DNA of 29,924 nucleotides from a virus: positions 1-29,924 of IMG/VR virus record IMGVR_UViG_3300046167_000053. One strand, 5' to 3'. The notes under the pieces are model-generated. The model did no database searches, was not told the DNA's origin, and worked only from the letters and a program-made list of their open reading frames with translations. The position numbers and the translations under genes are program-made. How positions within the stretch are numbered: position 1 is the stretch's first letter; every line of letters starts with the position of its first letter. Positions 12,227-19,533 of the stretch are shown here, piece after piece.

Positions 12227-13090
12227 ATGACAGAAGAACAAACTACACAACAAATGTTGATGGAACTAATAAAAGAGGAGTGTACAATAGACACTACCGA
12301 AGTATTAGAGTATCCTCCAACCGCTTTAAGTTTAGGGGAAAAGACAATACAAACAAAAGGTGGCGATATTACAATACCAATTCCAATAGGAACTTACGGT
12401 AACTTCAGCTTCGTACAAGCACCACCAAAGACAAAGAAAACATTTTTTGCATCACTATTGGCATCAGTATATTTAAGCGGTGGTAATAACTTTGGCGGTA
12501 AGTTAAAAGGACACCGAGAGGGTAGATGCCTTATACACTTTGATACAGAGCAAGGGCATTGGCATAGCCAGAGAGTATTTAAAAGAGTTATAGATATGGC
12601 TAATGTTAGGGATGTAGGTTGTTATCAAACCTATGCCTTAAGAACAATAAGCTACAAACAAAGAATACAATTTATAGAATTTATACTAAAAGAAAACAAA
12701 GACAAAAACGGTTTAGTTGTTATTGATGGTGTGGCTGATTTAGTCAGCGATGTAAACAACCTTGAAGAAAGCAACTTATGTGTGCAAAAAATAATGGAGT
12801 GGTCAGCTAAATACAACTGCCATATAATAACTGTAATACATAGCAATTACGGAAGCGACAAACCAACTGGACACTTGGGTAGCTTTTTAGAAAAAAAGAC
12901 AGAAACACAAATACAATTAGAAGCAAACACAGTAAACAAGGAATGGGTAACAGTTAGTTGTAAGCGTTCAAGGGGTTATGCCTTTGAAACCTTTAGCTTT
13001 AGTATTAACGAGTTTGGGCTACCATTTGTAGTGGGCGAGATATACGACCCATTAGAATATTTTGTAACAACTAAAAAGAAACTATTATGA
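12227..13090 (+). CDS. RecA-fold ATPase, RepA/DnaB-helicase-like
   Basis: A 287-residue AAA_25/RepA-like ATPase, probably a replicative helicase or helicase loader for phage DNA. The P-loop at residues 65-72 reads APPKTKKT, lacking the usual Gly residues of GxxxxGKT but keeping the Lys-Thr. FDTEQ (105-109) is in the place of the catalytic Glu strand, and GLVVIDGVADLV (162-173) is the Walker B strand. HSNYGSDKPTGHLGS (about 206-220) is a sensor-like loop, as in RepA-type hexameric ATPases. It overlaps the next gene by four bases. No primase is visible in the genome, so priming is probably by the host. Confidence 0.7.
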   Translation: MTEEQTTQQMLMELIKEECTIDTTEVLEYPPTALSLGEKTIQTKGGDITIPIPIGTYGNFSFVQAPPKTKKTFFASLLASVYLSGGNNFGGKLKGHREGRCLIHFDTEQGHWHSQRVFKRVIDMANVRDVGCYQTYALRTISYKQRIQFIEFILKENKDKNGLVVIDGVADLVSDVNNLEESNLCVQKIMEWSAKYNCHIITVIHSNYGSDKPTGHLGSFLEKKTETQIQLEANTVNKEWVTVSCKRSRGYAFETFSFSINEFGLPFVVGEIYDPLEYFVTTKKKLL

Positions 13091-13935
13091 AAACAGTAAA
13101 TACAGTTAGTGGTGGTAAAACATCAAGCTACATAGCGGCTAATTACCCAGCTGATTATAATGTGTTTTCTTTAGTTAGAACAGACGATAAAAGATGTATG
13201 TTCCCAGACGATAAAATAAGACAACAAGTTAGTGATAGGTTAGGAACAGAGTTTATAGGCACATTAGAGGATGACACTATAATATATACTATGTTAGATT
13301 TAGAGCAACATATAGGTCAAAAGATTGATTGGGTTACTGGTAAAACTTTTGACGAGGTTATTGATAAGGGTGGCGGTACACTTCCAGACCCAATGCGAAG
13401 ATACTGTACAACTGAAATGAAAATGAAACCAATGTTTGAATGGTGGAGAAATAACGTCAATATACCTTGCGAGTTTAGATTGGGATTTAGAGCAAATGAA
13501 ACAAGACGAGCAAAAAGAACTTTAGGTAAAGTTAATAGTAATGGTTTTTTAGAAATGAAAGCAATAGTAGGAAAAAGAGGGACACTAAATAAATGGGCAG
13601 ATATTGAATGGCAAAAACCCACATTTCCTTTAATTGAAGATAACATATATAAAGATAATATAGAAGAATATTGGAAAGGTAAAAATGTTAGATTTGCCTA
13701 TATGAATAATTGTGTAGGTTGTTTTCATAAAACACCTATGTTAATTAAAAAAATGTATGAAAAACACCCCAATAAAATTAATTGGTTCGCATCAAAAGAA
13801 AGAGTAAAACATAAAAAAGATGTTTGGTATAAAGATAAAAATTTATCTTTTAAAGACATTATAAAATGGCAAACACAAACAGAATTATTTGACGATGACT
13901 TTAACGAATGTGACAGCGGATATTGTGGATTATAA
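13087..13935 (+). CDS. PAPS reductase-like PP-loop protein
   Basis: A 282-residue member of the adenine nucleotide alpha-hydrolase (PP-loop) superfamily. It has SGGKTSS at 8-14 (the PP-loop), RRYCTTEMKMKP at 104-115 (the Arg-Cys ... Lys motif of phosphosulfate-reductase-like enzymes) and NNCVGCFHK at 207-215, a Cys pair that could hold metal or an Fe-S cluster. The true PAPS reductase C-terminal ECGxH motif is absent; the end is CDSGYCGL. Phage members of this family are of unsettled function and are often discussed with DNA sulfur or base modification. The Mom-like gene at 18074 makes a DNA-modification role attractive but unproved. Confidence 0.75.
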   Translation: MKTVNTVSGGKTSSYIAANYPADYNVFSLVRTDDKRCMFPDDKIRQQVSDRLGTEFIGTLEDDTIIYTMLDLEQHIGQKIDWVTGKTFDEVIDKGGGTLPDPMRRYCTTEMKMKPMFEWWRNNVNIPCEFRLGFRANETRRAKRTLGKVNSNGFLEMKAIVGKRGTLNKWADIEWQKPTFPLIEDNIYKDNIEEYWKGKNVRFAYMNNCVGCFHKTPMLIKKMYEKHPNKINWFASKERVKHKKDVWYKDKNLSFKDIIKWQTQTELFDDDFNECDSGYCGL

Positions 13936-13946
13936 ATAAATAAAGA

Positions 13947-14441
13947 ATGAAAAAAAGCCTTGTTGAAATAGCCTATTTAAGACACCAAGATTGGTTAAGG
14001 GTAGTGTATGCCTTTGGATGTAACAAAAGTATGGCAGAGGACATTGTTATGAGTATGTACGAACAACTTATAAGAGATGTAGATAAGGGTTTAGACCTTT
14101 GGCATAATAACGATGTAAACATATACTACTGTTGGAAAGTGTTAAGAGGCATATACTTAAACACCCACAAAAAGGAAGCAAGGCAAATAAAAGAATACAT
14201 AGAAGAAATAGACGAACTGAAACAAGCAGAAGATTTAGGGATAGACGAAGTAGAATACGCTAAACGCAAAGACCAAATAGATGGCATATTAGATGAGCTA
14301 TACTGGTACGATAGAAAAGTATTTGAGATATGCGCAAGTGGTAAAAGCGTAGCAGCGTTAAGCAGAGAAACTGGTATAAGTTATTACTCACTTTACAACA
14401 CATACACGAACGCAAAGAAACACATAAAAGAACAGCTTTGA
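13947..14441 (+). CDS. sigma-70-like (ECF-type) transcription factor
   Basis: A 164-residue protein laid out like a small sigma factor. Residues about 1-60 resemble region 2 (HQDWLRVVYAFGCNKSMAED, then IVMSMYEQLIRDVDKG). The linker (about 60-110) is charged, and residues about 110-164 resemble region 4 with a helix-turn-helix: YDRKVFEICASGKSVAALSR followed by ETGISYYSLYNTYTNAKKHI. Such genes occur in many Bacteroidota phages. If active, it could direct host RNA polymerase to the repeated late-gene motif described at 1243, 3530, 19885, 21418 and 28875. A terminase-small-like HTH protein is the alternative. Confidence 0.6.
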   Translation: MKKSLVEIAYLRHQDWLRVVYAFGCNKSMAEDIVMSMYEQLIRDVDKGLDLWHNNDVNIYYCWKVLRGIYLNTHKKEARQIKEYIEEIDELKQAEDLGIDEVEYAKRKDQIDGILDELYWYDRKVFEICASGKSVAALSRETGISYYSLYNTYTNAKKHIKEQL

Positions 14442-14947
14442 TTAACATAAGTGTAGACATAGAAACAAAGAGAATGGTTTGGGATTTTTTATCTACAAAC
14501 AATGTTGGTAATAGGAGTAAGGCTAATGGTAGCAAAGAAGAACAATATGTAGGTTTATTAGGAGAAGTTAAAGTAAAGCAACTTTTAAATATAGACACAA
14601 AACTAATAAATGGATTTGATGGTGGATTTGATTTAAAATATAAAAACAAAAGAATAGATGTAAAAACAATGGGTAGAACTGTTGATGTAAAACCTTACTA
14701 TGTTAATAATTTTATATCTTACCAAAAAGACTTTGATTGTGATATTTATATATTCTGTTCTTTAAATAAAAAAACAAGTAATTTAACTGTATGCGGATGG
14801 GTTACTAAAAATGAGTTATTAGAACGTTCTAAATTTTATGAAGAAGGAACTATAAGAACACGAACAAACAAAACTACGTTTACTTTAAAAGCACCAACAT
14901 ACGAAATAGATAATAATAAATTAAACGATATAAATACTTTAATATGA
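14438..14947 (+). CDS. PD-(D/E)XK-type nuclease-like protein
   Basis: A 169-residue protein with a nuclease-fold signature: LLGEVKVKQLL (Glu43), GFDGGFDLKYKNKRIDVKT with Asp65 and the DxK pair Asp74-Lys76, then a beta-strand DIYIFCSL. This order (Glu, Asp, Asp-x-Lys) is that of PD-(D/E)XK endonucleases. The start is TTG at 14438, overlapping the previous stop as TTGA; the next Met would remove the first twelve residues. It may be a DNA-end or branch-cutting enzyme, or a host-DNA degrading restriction-like enzyme. Substrate not predictable. Confidence 0.6.
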   Translation: MINISVDIETKRMVWDFLSTNNVGNRSKANGSKEEQYVGLLGEVKVKQLLNIDTKLINGFDGGFDLKYKNKRIDVKTMGRTVDVKPYYVNNFISYQKDFDCDIYIFCSLNKKTSNLTVCGWVTKNELLERSKFYEEGTIRTRTNKTTFTLKAPTYEIDNNKLNDINTLI

Positions 14948-15084
14948 AATTAGGAGATTTAGTATATTACATTACTTACTATACTGGCATACGTTGGGTA
15001 GTAAAAAAAATATGGGTAGAAGATTGCGGATGTGATAAACGCAGAGATGAGTGGAATGATATAGATTTAGACTTATGGAAATAG
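14944..15084 (+). CDS. small Cys/Trp-containing protein
   Basis: A 46-residue frame coupled to the previous gene (ATGA overlap) and overlapping the next start by ten bases. The product MKLGDLVYYITYYTGIRWVV then KKIWVEDCGCDKRRDEWNDI is a small beta-like domain with a CGC motif. The length and KLGDLVYY opening recall small SH3-like or KOW-like barrels in phage proteins, but this is weak. Function unknown. Confidence 0.5.
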   Translation: MKLGDLVYYITYYTGIRWVVKKIWVEDCGCDKRRDEWNDIDLDLWK

Positions 15085-15269
15085 AACACAGAAAACAATG
15101 GGAACAATTTAAGGCAGAGGTTACAACCAAATTAACACAACCACAATACAAGCTATTATGTAATTTGCATCACATTTACTTTAATCATCACTATTTTGAA
15201 CCCTGCAGTTGCCGACCTAAAGAGTTAAAACGATGGATAGCCGATATTGACAGACTATACAATAAATGA
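15075..15269 (+). CDS. small His/Cys-rich protein
   Basis: A 64-residue protein starting MEIEHRKQWEQFKAEVTTKL. The middle holds a dense group of possible metal ligands: CNLHHIYFNHHYFEPCSCR, with two His pairs and a CSC motif, followed by an Arg/Lys/Trp helix. It could bind zinc. It lies between two nuclease-like genes and overlaps both, so it may be a small nucleic-acid-binding protein. No family recognised. Confidence 0.55.
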   Translation: MEIEHRKQWEQFKAEVTTKLTQPQYKLLCNLHHIYFNHHYFEPCSCRPKELKRWIADIDRLYNK

Positions 15270-15679
15270 TAAAAAATGTACACAAGTGGGAACAAGCTGT
15301 AATAATGCTTTTAAATTTAGATGGATGGAACTTAACACATACTGGCGATGGCTTTGAGCATTACGATGCAATAGGCACAAGCCCTAAAGGAACAGAGGTA
15401 GTAATTGAAATGAAGTTCAGAAACAAATACTACAAAGAAAAACTATTAGAGGTGTACAAGTACGACAAGCTAATAGAAACTGGTAAGATAGCCCTATACT
15501 TTGTTAATGACCCTAAAGGGAATTATATGTATTGGCTAAACAACCTAACAGACTTAAAGAAGAAAGATATGTACTGCCCAGATACAACGCTATGGACTAA
15601 AAAGAAACTATTAAAGCCTTGTTACTTGCTTGACGAAGCACAAGCATCAATAATTAATTTAAACGGATTTACAAAATAG
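15266..15679 (+). CDS. PD-(D/E)XK nuclease-like protein
   Basis: A 137-residue protein with a compact PD-(D/E)XK core: GFEHYDAIGTS (Asp34), then EVVIEMKFRNK with Glu48-x-Lys50, a helix KEKLLEVYKYDKLI and a further strand KIALYFVNDPKG. The arrangement matches Holliday-junction-resolvase-like or restriction-like nucleases of small phages. It ends the operon that starts at 11094; a new promoter follows. Its activity and substrate cannot be told from sequence. Confidence 0.6.
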   Translation: MIKNVHKWEQAVIMLLNLDGWNLTHTGDGFEHYDAIGTSPKGTEVVIEMKFRNKYYKEKLLEVYKYDKLIETGKIALYFVNDPKGNYMYWLNNLTDLKKKDMYCPDTTLWTKKKLLKPCYLLDEAQASIINLNGFTK

Positions 15680-15682
15680 CTT

Positions 15683-15723
15683 GTTTATAATTTGTTTATA
15701 ATAAAAAAAGTTTTGTATATTGC
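15683..15723 (+). promoter_or_regulatory. early/middle promoter with tandem GTTTATA sites
   Basis: TTTG (15691-15694), 21 bases, then TATATTGC (15716-15723), similar to the Bacteroidota -33 and -7 elements. GTTTATA occurs at 15683 and 15694, 11 bases apart. The block GTTTATAATTTGTTTATA is the same as at 11025, and the next five bases differ at one position. Its gene starts at 15727, so the leader would be very short. Confidence 0.6.
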
Positions 15724-15726
15724 GGT

Positions 15727-15882
15727 ATGAAAACACAACTACAAGACTTAAAACAAGAACTTCAACAAATAGAAGCCACGCTACACCACCTTAATAAAAT
15801 GGAAGGGGTTACTGAACGTATTAAGAAACGTTTAGAGGATAGAGAACTATATATAAGAAGTATAATTTATAACATACAATAA
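15727..15882 (+). CDS. small coiled-coil protein
   Basis: A 51-residue frame directly behind the promoter at 15683. It has Leu/Ile heptads over residues 5-30 (LQDLKQELQQIEATLHHLNK) and a basic second helix (ERIKKRLEDRELYIRSIIYN). It is probably a short helical hairpin. If transcription starts 5-7 bases after the -7 element its mRNA would be almost leaderless. Function unknown. Confidence 0.55.
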   Translation: MKTQLQDLKQELQQIEATLHHLNKMEGVTERIKKRLEDRELYIRSIIYNIQ

Positions 15883-15884
15883 CA

Positions 15885-16073
15885 ATGAAAAAGACAAAGA
15901 CTGGATTACATATCCAAACACGCAAAAACAGAATTGAGGTACTAACCCAAAAAGAGTTAGAACAACAAGAACAAAACAGACAAAACACAAGAGCATATAT
16001 AATTAGATTAGCTATATTATTATTTGCTTCACTTACGTTTGTATTAGGGTTTATATATGGCGCAGCACAATAA
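15885..16073 (+). CDS. small single-pass membrane protein
   Basis: A 62-residue protein with a soluble, charged N-terminal part rich in Gln/Glu (ELEQQEQNRQNTRAY) and one membrane helix at about 42-60 (RLAILLFASLTFVLGFIYG), ending GAAQ. The charges (basic residues before the helix) suggest the N-terminus stays inside. Early phage membrane proteins of this kind may act in superinfection exclusion or host takeover, but nothing specific is visible. It overlaps the next start by one base (TAATG). Confidence 0.6.
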   Translation: MKKTKTGLHIQTRKNRIEVLTQKELEQQEQNRQNTRAYIIRLAILLFASLTFVLGFIYGAAQ

Positions 16074-16453
16074 TGGACTTACTACAAAAGCAAGCATATA
16101 ATCTGTGGTTTAATTGGTTAGCCGATAAGATAATGGAGTGGAAAGATGCCAAGCCATTAAACAATGACTTACGCAACTGTATCAAAGCAATGAACGAAAT
16201 AGGTACATTTGTAAATGGTCTGCGTACAGAGGTTGAGGTACTACATAAAAGAGTACAGCTTATTAGACAACAGAAGAACGAACTGATACAAAAACAACAA
16301 GAAGAAATAACACAATTAAAAGACGACTTAAACAAATATCAAATGCACTATATAGACGAACCAGACGCAGTAAGCACTTGTAGAATGTGCGACACAGAAA
16401 CAAACGGACAAACATACTGCTCCGAAGATTGTAAAAACTATGACCTTGAATAA
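16073..16453 (+). CDS. coiled-coil protein with C-terminal zinc-finger-like motif
   Basis: A 126-residue protein. Residues 1-40 form an aromatic helical region (NLWFNWLADKIMEWKDAKPL). Residues 50-95 are a coiled coil (LRTEVEVLHKRVQLIRQQKN, then ELIQKQQEEITQLKDDLNKY). The end has Cys spacing CRMCDTETNGQTYCSEDC, a four-Cys zinc-ribbon-like site. It is immediately upstream of the RecE-like nuclease and overlaps the more distal of its two possible starts, so it may assist recombination. No named family. Confidence 0.55.
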   Translation: MDLLQKQAYNLWFNWLADKIMEWKDAKPLNNDLRNCIKAMNEIGTFVNGLRTEVEVLHKRVQLIRQQKNELIQKQQEEITQLKDDLNKYQMHYIDEPDAVSTCRMCDTETNGQTYCSEDCKNYDLE

Positions 16454-17240
16454 TATGGATAAGATAAAACTATTAGACGGAAAACAATACGACAGAGCAG
16501 AACTGCTTAAACGTATGGAAGATGACACCTTTTACTATGGGGAACTAAATACCCTTGCTTTAAGTAGTAGTAGCCTTAAACAGCTTCTATCAAGCCCAAA
16601 GACATATAACTTTAGTTTGAAGTATGGTAGCGGCGAAAGCGCGGCATTGAGAGCTGGTGCTTTGTTTCATTGGGCAATACTTGAGCCAGAGAAATTTGAG
16701 GCGCAAAAGTTTGTAGAGGTACAAAGTAGAAATACAAAGAAGTTTAGAGAGGCTAAAGAGGAGTTTGGGTCTGTGTATACTGCAAAGGAAAGAAGTGAAG
16801 CAGAGAGGCTTGTAGATGCGTTCTACAGAAACGAACACGCAAAGGAACTAATAACTAAAGCAGAGTTTGAGATACCAGCTATAGATAATGTTAGTGCTGG
16901 AGATTTCACGATGCCCTTTAGAGGCAAGGCAGATGTATTAGCTACTAATAGAATAGTAGACCTTAAAACGACTACAAACATAAAAGACTTTGCTTGGTCA
17001 GCTAAAAAGTACGGATATGATGTACAATGCTACTTATACTGCAATCTATTTGGTAAGACACACAAAGAGTTTTATTTCTTGGCATTAGACAAGGGTAGTT
17101 TGGATATTGGTATATTTAACTGCTCGGAAGAATTTTACTTTCAAGGCGAGGAAAAAGTAGAAAAAGCACTACACCTATATAATCAATTCTTTATAGAGGG
17201 TGCAGATTTAGATAACTATTGTTTAACTGGAGAATTATAA
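16440..17240 (+). CDS. RecE/ExoVIII-like PD-(D/E)XK exonuclease
   Basis: A 266-residue exonuclease of the DUF3799/PDDEXK_12 type, which digests one strand of double-stranded DNA to prepare ends for annealing. Features: GALFHWAILEPEKF (73-86, His77 and Glu82), then PFRGKADVLATNRIVDLKTT with Asp165 and Asp174-x-Lys176, then KKYGYDVQCYLYCNLF (Gln196), the motif QxxxY helix of this family. The start at 16440 overlaps the previous gene; ATG 16455 (MDKIKLLDGKQ), just after the previous stop, is equally likely. Its annealing partner may be the protein at 11431 and SSB at 11849. Confidence 0.8.
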   Translation: MTLNNMDKIKLLDGKQYDRAELLKRMEDDTFYYGELNTLALSSSSLKQLLSSPKTYNFSLKYGSGESAALRAGALFHWAILEPEKFEAQKFVEVQSRNTKKFREAKEEFGSVYTAKERSEAERLVDAFYRNEHAKELITKAEFEIPAIDNVSAGDFTMPFRGKADVLATNRIVDLKTTTNIKDFAWSAKKYGYDVQCYLYCNLFGKTHKEFYFLALDKGSLDIGIFNCSEEFYFQGEEKVEKALHLYNQFFIEGADLDNYCLTGEL

Positions 17241-17258
17241 TAACAAAATAAAAACAAA

Positions 17259-18077
17259 ATGAAAACAAAAACAAAAACAAAAAGAACAATTTACACAAAA
17301 AAAGATTTTAATAATGTAGTAATACCGACTTGGCAAAGATGGAAGAACGAAAAGAATGTTAAGGATTTAGCGGAAGCAGTTTATGAAAATGGACAGCTTC
17401 GCGATGTACTTATATGTGTTACAAAGGATGGAACTAAAATATTAACAGATGGTAATCACTTGTATAACGCAGTTTTTAATTGTCTTAAATATAGAAAGAT
17501 TAATGTTTTAGAGAAACAAGTAAAAGACAATGAAGAAGCAAGGAAAACTTTTATATCATTTAACACAAGGGGGAAATCTTTAAAGGTTATAGATTATATT
17601 GTTAGCTATGCTGGAAGTGGTAATAAAGATTATAAAAGATTTTTATTAGAAGTTATGAAAAGTCCTAACAACTTAAAAGAAGCTGAAAATGTTTATGGTA
17701 AACTTTTCACTATACCAGCTTTAGTTTCTGTTTTTTTAGGGAAAACAAATAAGGTTAAAAAAGGTATATGCGAATTGCAAAAAAATCACAATAGACTTTT
17801 AGAGTTGGTTGAGTATTTAGGTCAAAACTATTTGTATGATGGAAGATTAATAAAGCATCTTAACAAGAATGGTAAGTCAATGAGGTTAAATGGTGGTAGC
17901 ATTATACCAGTTTTAAACAAAGTTAAAAGGAACGATAAAATAATGTCTATGTCAAATAAAGAGATATTAAACTTACTAATTGATTTTACTTTTTATCATT
18001 ACAACTCAATGGAGAATTGTACTTTTACTAAAGATGCTGCGGAGAAAAGTTTTAATAGTTATTTACAAACACTATGA
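17259..18077 (+). CDS. ParB/Srx-like domain protein paired with Mom-like gene
   Basis: A 272-residue protein. Residues about 15-80 resemble the ParB/Sulfiredoxin fold: VIPTWQRWKNEKNVKDLAEA, then ENGQLRDVLICV and KILTDGNHLYNAVFNCL, matching the ParB pattern of a preference/partner sentence followed by xDGxHR. The Arg of that motif is replaced by Tyr here. The rest (100-272) is helical and lacks a DNA-binding motif I recognise. It overlaps the Mom-like gene by four bases, so the two act together. ParB-like proteins next to modification enzymes are known in phages, where they are thought to act as ATP/CTP-using partners. Role in base modification is inferred. Confidence 0.65.
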   Translation: MKTKTKTKRTIYTKKDFNNVVIPTWQRWKNEKNVKDLAEAVYENGQLRDVLICVTKDGTKILTDGNHLYNAVFNCLKYRKINVLEKQVKDNEEARKTFISFNTRGKSLKVIDYIVSYAGSGNKDYKRFLLEVMKSPNNLKEAENVYGKLFTIPALVSVFLGKTNKVKKGICELQKNHNRLLELVEYLGQNYLYDGRLIKHLNKNGKSMRLNGGSIIPVLNKVKRNDKIMSMSNKEILNLLIDFTFYHYNSMENCTFTKDAAEKSFNSYLQTL

Positions 18078-18766
18078 AAAAACAATATATATACTCAACA
18101 CAGTCATCTTTGTGGGGGGATGCAGTATGTTTAGGTTTTGGCACAGATGAATTTTATATAAAAGAAATAGACAGAAAACTTGCAAATGATATTATAGTTA
18201 AAAATCATTATAGTGGCAAATTTTATAATGGCACTTATATACATCTTGGTTTATTTAATAGTAATGAAATAATAGGTGTATTGCAATATGGATACGCTAT
18301 GAACCCAGCAAGTTGTGCAAGTGTTGTAGAGGGAACAAAAAAAAATGAATATTTAGAACTAAACAGAATGTGGATAGCAGATGATGTAGGTCAATACCCA
18401 GAGAGTAGAGCAATAAGTTACTCACTTAAATATATAAGACGTAAATACCCTAAAATAAAATGGATACAAAGCTTTGCTGACGAAAGATGTGGTGGTTTTG
18501 GAATAGTTTATCAGGCTTGTTCTTTTGGTTATTATGGAGAGCATCTTAATAAATTTTGGGAACTTGATGGAGAAACTTTTCATAATTCTATTAAAACAAG
18601 CGAAAAAGCTGGTAAGAGGGGTTATAATTTGCTTAACAATCCTAAAAATAAAGATAGAGTAATAAGACACGAATTAAGACAATTTAGGTACATAAAGTTT
18701 TTAGACCAAAGAGAAAAAAAGAAATGTAAACATAAAGAGCAGCCATATCCAAAACATTATAAATAA
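18074..18766 (+). CDS. Mom-like DNA modification protein (GNAT-type fold)
   Basis: A 230-residue protein of the Mom type. Phage Mu Mom adds a methylcarbamoyl group to adenine and shields phage DNA from host restriction. Evidence: NHYSGK at 44-49 (Mu Mom and relatives carry a similar HYSG), YIHLGLFNSNEIIGVLQYGY (55-74), ELNRMWIADD (95-103), SRAISYSLKYIRRKYPKIKW (111-130) and SFADERCGGFGIVYQACSFG (133-152), the last part resembling the GNAT acyl-CoA-binding core. The C-terminus is basic (about 195-230), suiting DNA contact. It is paired with the ParB-like gene. It could modify a base other than adenine; the exact product is not predictable. Confidence 0.75.
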   Translation: MKKQYIYSTQSSLWGDAVCLGFGTDEFYIKEIDRKLANDIIVKNHYSGKFYNGTYIHLGLFNSNEIIGVLQYGYAMNPASCASVVEGTKKNEYLELNRMWIADDVGQYPESRAISYSLKYIRRKYPKIKWIQSFADERCGGFGIVYQACSFGYYGEHLNKFWELDGETFHNSIKTSEKAGKRGYNLLNNPKNKDRVIRHELRQFRYIKFLDQREKKKCKHKEQPYPKHYK

Positions 18767-18786
18767 TAATTAAAACCAAAATAAAA

Positions 18787-18957
18787 ATGAAATTAGATTT
18801 AAAGATTGAGTATTTAGGAAAGAAAGAAAAAAAAGGAGATACAGAAAAGGATATGTATAGCTTATCGTTTAAGACTTACAACGCACAGATTAGTGGCAAG
18901 TTTGAACGTAGTGAGATACGACACCTTATACAACAATTAGATAACGCTATAATATGA
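18787..18957 (+). CDS. small hypothetical protein
   Basis: A 56-residue frame with an A-rich leader (AACCAAAATAAAAATGA) and coupling to the next gene (ATGA overlap at 18954). The product starts MKLDLKIEYLGKKEKKGDTE and includes SLSFKTYNAQISGKFERSEI, alternating strands and a final helix, so probably a small alpha/beta domain. No family recognised. It begins a cluster of short replication-associated genes. Confidence 0.5.
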   Translation: MKLDLKIEYLGKKEKKGDTEKDMYSLSFKTYNAQISGKFERSEIRHLIQQLDNAII

Positions 18958-19181
18958 GAGCAACATACTTACACTACGAAAACGGAAAAGGCTACGATGT
19001 GATAGACTTTATAAAAGACTACAACCTTAACTTCAACAGAGGTAATATAATTAAGTACGTTTGTAGAGCTGGAAAGAAAGACAACGAACTAAAAGACCTT
19101 GAAAAAGCAGCAGACTACCTAAAGCGAGAGATAGAATACATAAGAAACGAACAAGAGAAATGGATAGAGAAGAACAAGTAA
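18954..19181 (+). CDS. DUF3310-family protein
   Basis: A 75-residue protein with the pattern of DUF3310: YDVIDFIKDYNLNFNRGNII then KYVCRAGKKDNELKDLEKAA and DYLKREIEY. The CRAGxK centre and the following helix are diagnostic of this phage family, often found near nucleotide or DNA metabolism genes; the biochemical role is unknown. It is shorter than many DUF3310 proteins, which carry extra N-terminal sequence. It overlaps the next start by 22 bases. Confidence 0.75.
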   Translation: MRATYLHYENGKGYDVIDFIKDYNLNFNRGNIIKYVCRAGKKDNELKDLEKAADYLKREIEYIRNEQEKWIEKNK

Positions 19182-19531
19182 TAAGCGACAAGCACCTCAA
19201 CTATTTAAAGTGTGTGCTAATAAGCCAACTACTATTAGAGGCTAACGATGACCTAAAAGGTAGCAAAGCGTTTAAACAAAACGTAAAGTATCAAGTAGGT
19301 AAGACAAACCAGATATTAGAACAAGTCTACCAAGAGGGGTTTAATACAGTATACCACAACAATCCAGAGATGTGCATAAACGTACTAAACAAAATAGATG
19401 GACTGATACACAAAATAAAAACAGCTACCATAGACGAGTTAGTAATGATAGACGCATTAGTAGACCAATACTTTAACAACAAAGAAGAAATAAACGAAAC
19501 CCAAACAGCAGAATTTACAAAGATAGATTAG
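19160..19531 (+). CDS. hypothetical helical protein
   Basis: A 123-residue protein, all helical by composition, starting MDREEQVISDKHLNYLKCVL and including NQILEQVYQEGFNTVYHNNP. The start at 19160 overlaps the DUF3310 gene by 22 bases; no better start is evident. The end is acidic. No motif found. It sits between DUF3310 and the DnaA-C-like gene, suggesting a replication-related role without direct evidence. Confidence 0.55.
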   Translation: MDREEQVISDKHLNYLKCVLISQLLLEANDDLKGSKAFKQNVKYQVGKTNQILEQVYQEGFNTVYHNNPEMCINVLNKIDGLIHKIKTATIDELVMIDALVDQYFNNKEEINETQTAEFTKID

Positions 19532-19533
19532 AT

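Noticed and set aside
13947-14441. Reading the sigma-like protein as a phage repressor indicating lysogeny
   Set aside because: No integrase, excisionase, attachment site or divergent repressor/Cro pair is present, and the two-region layout is sigma-like.
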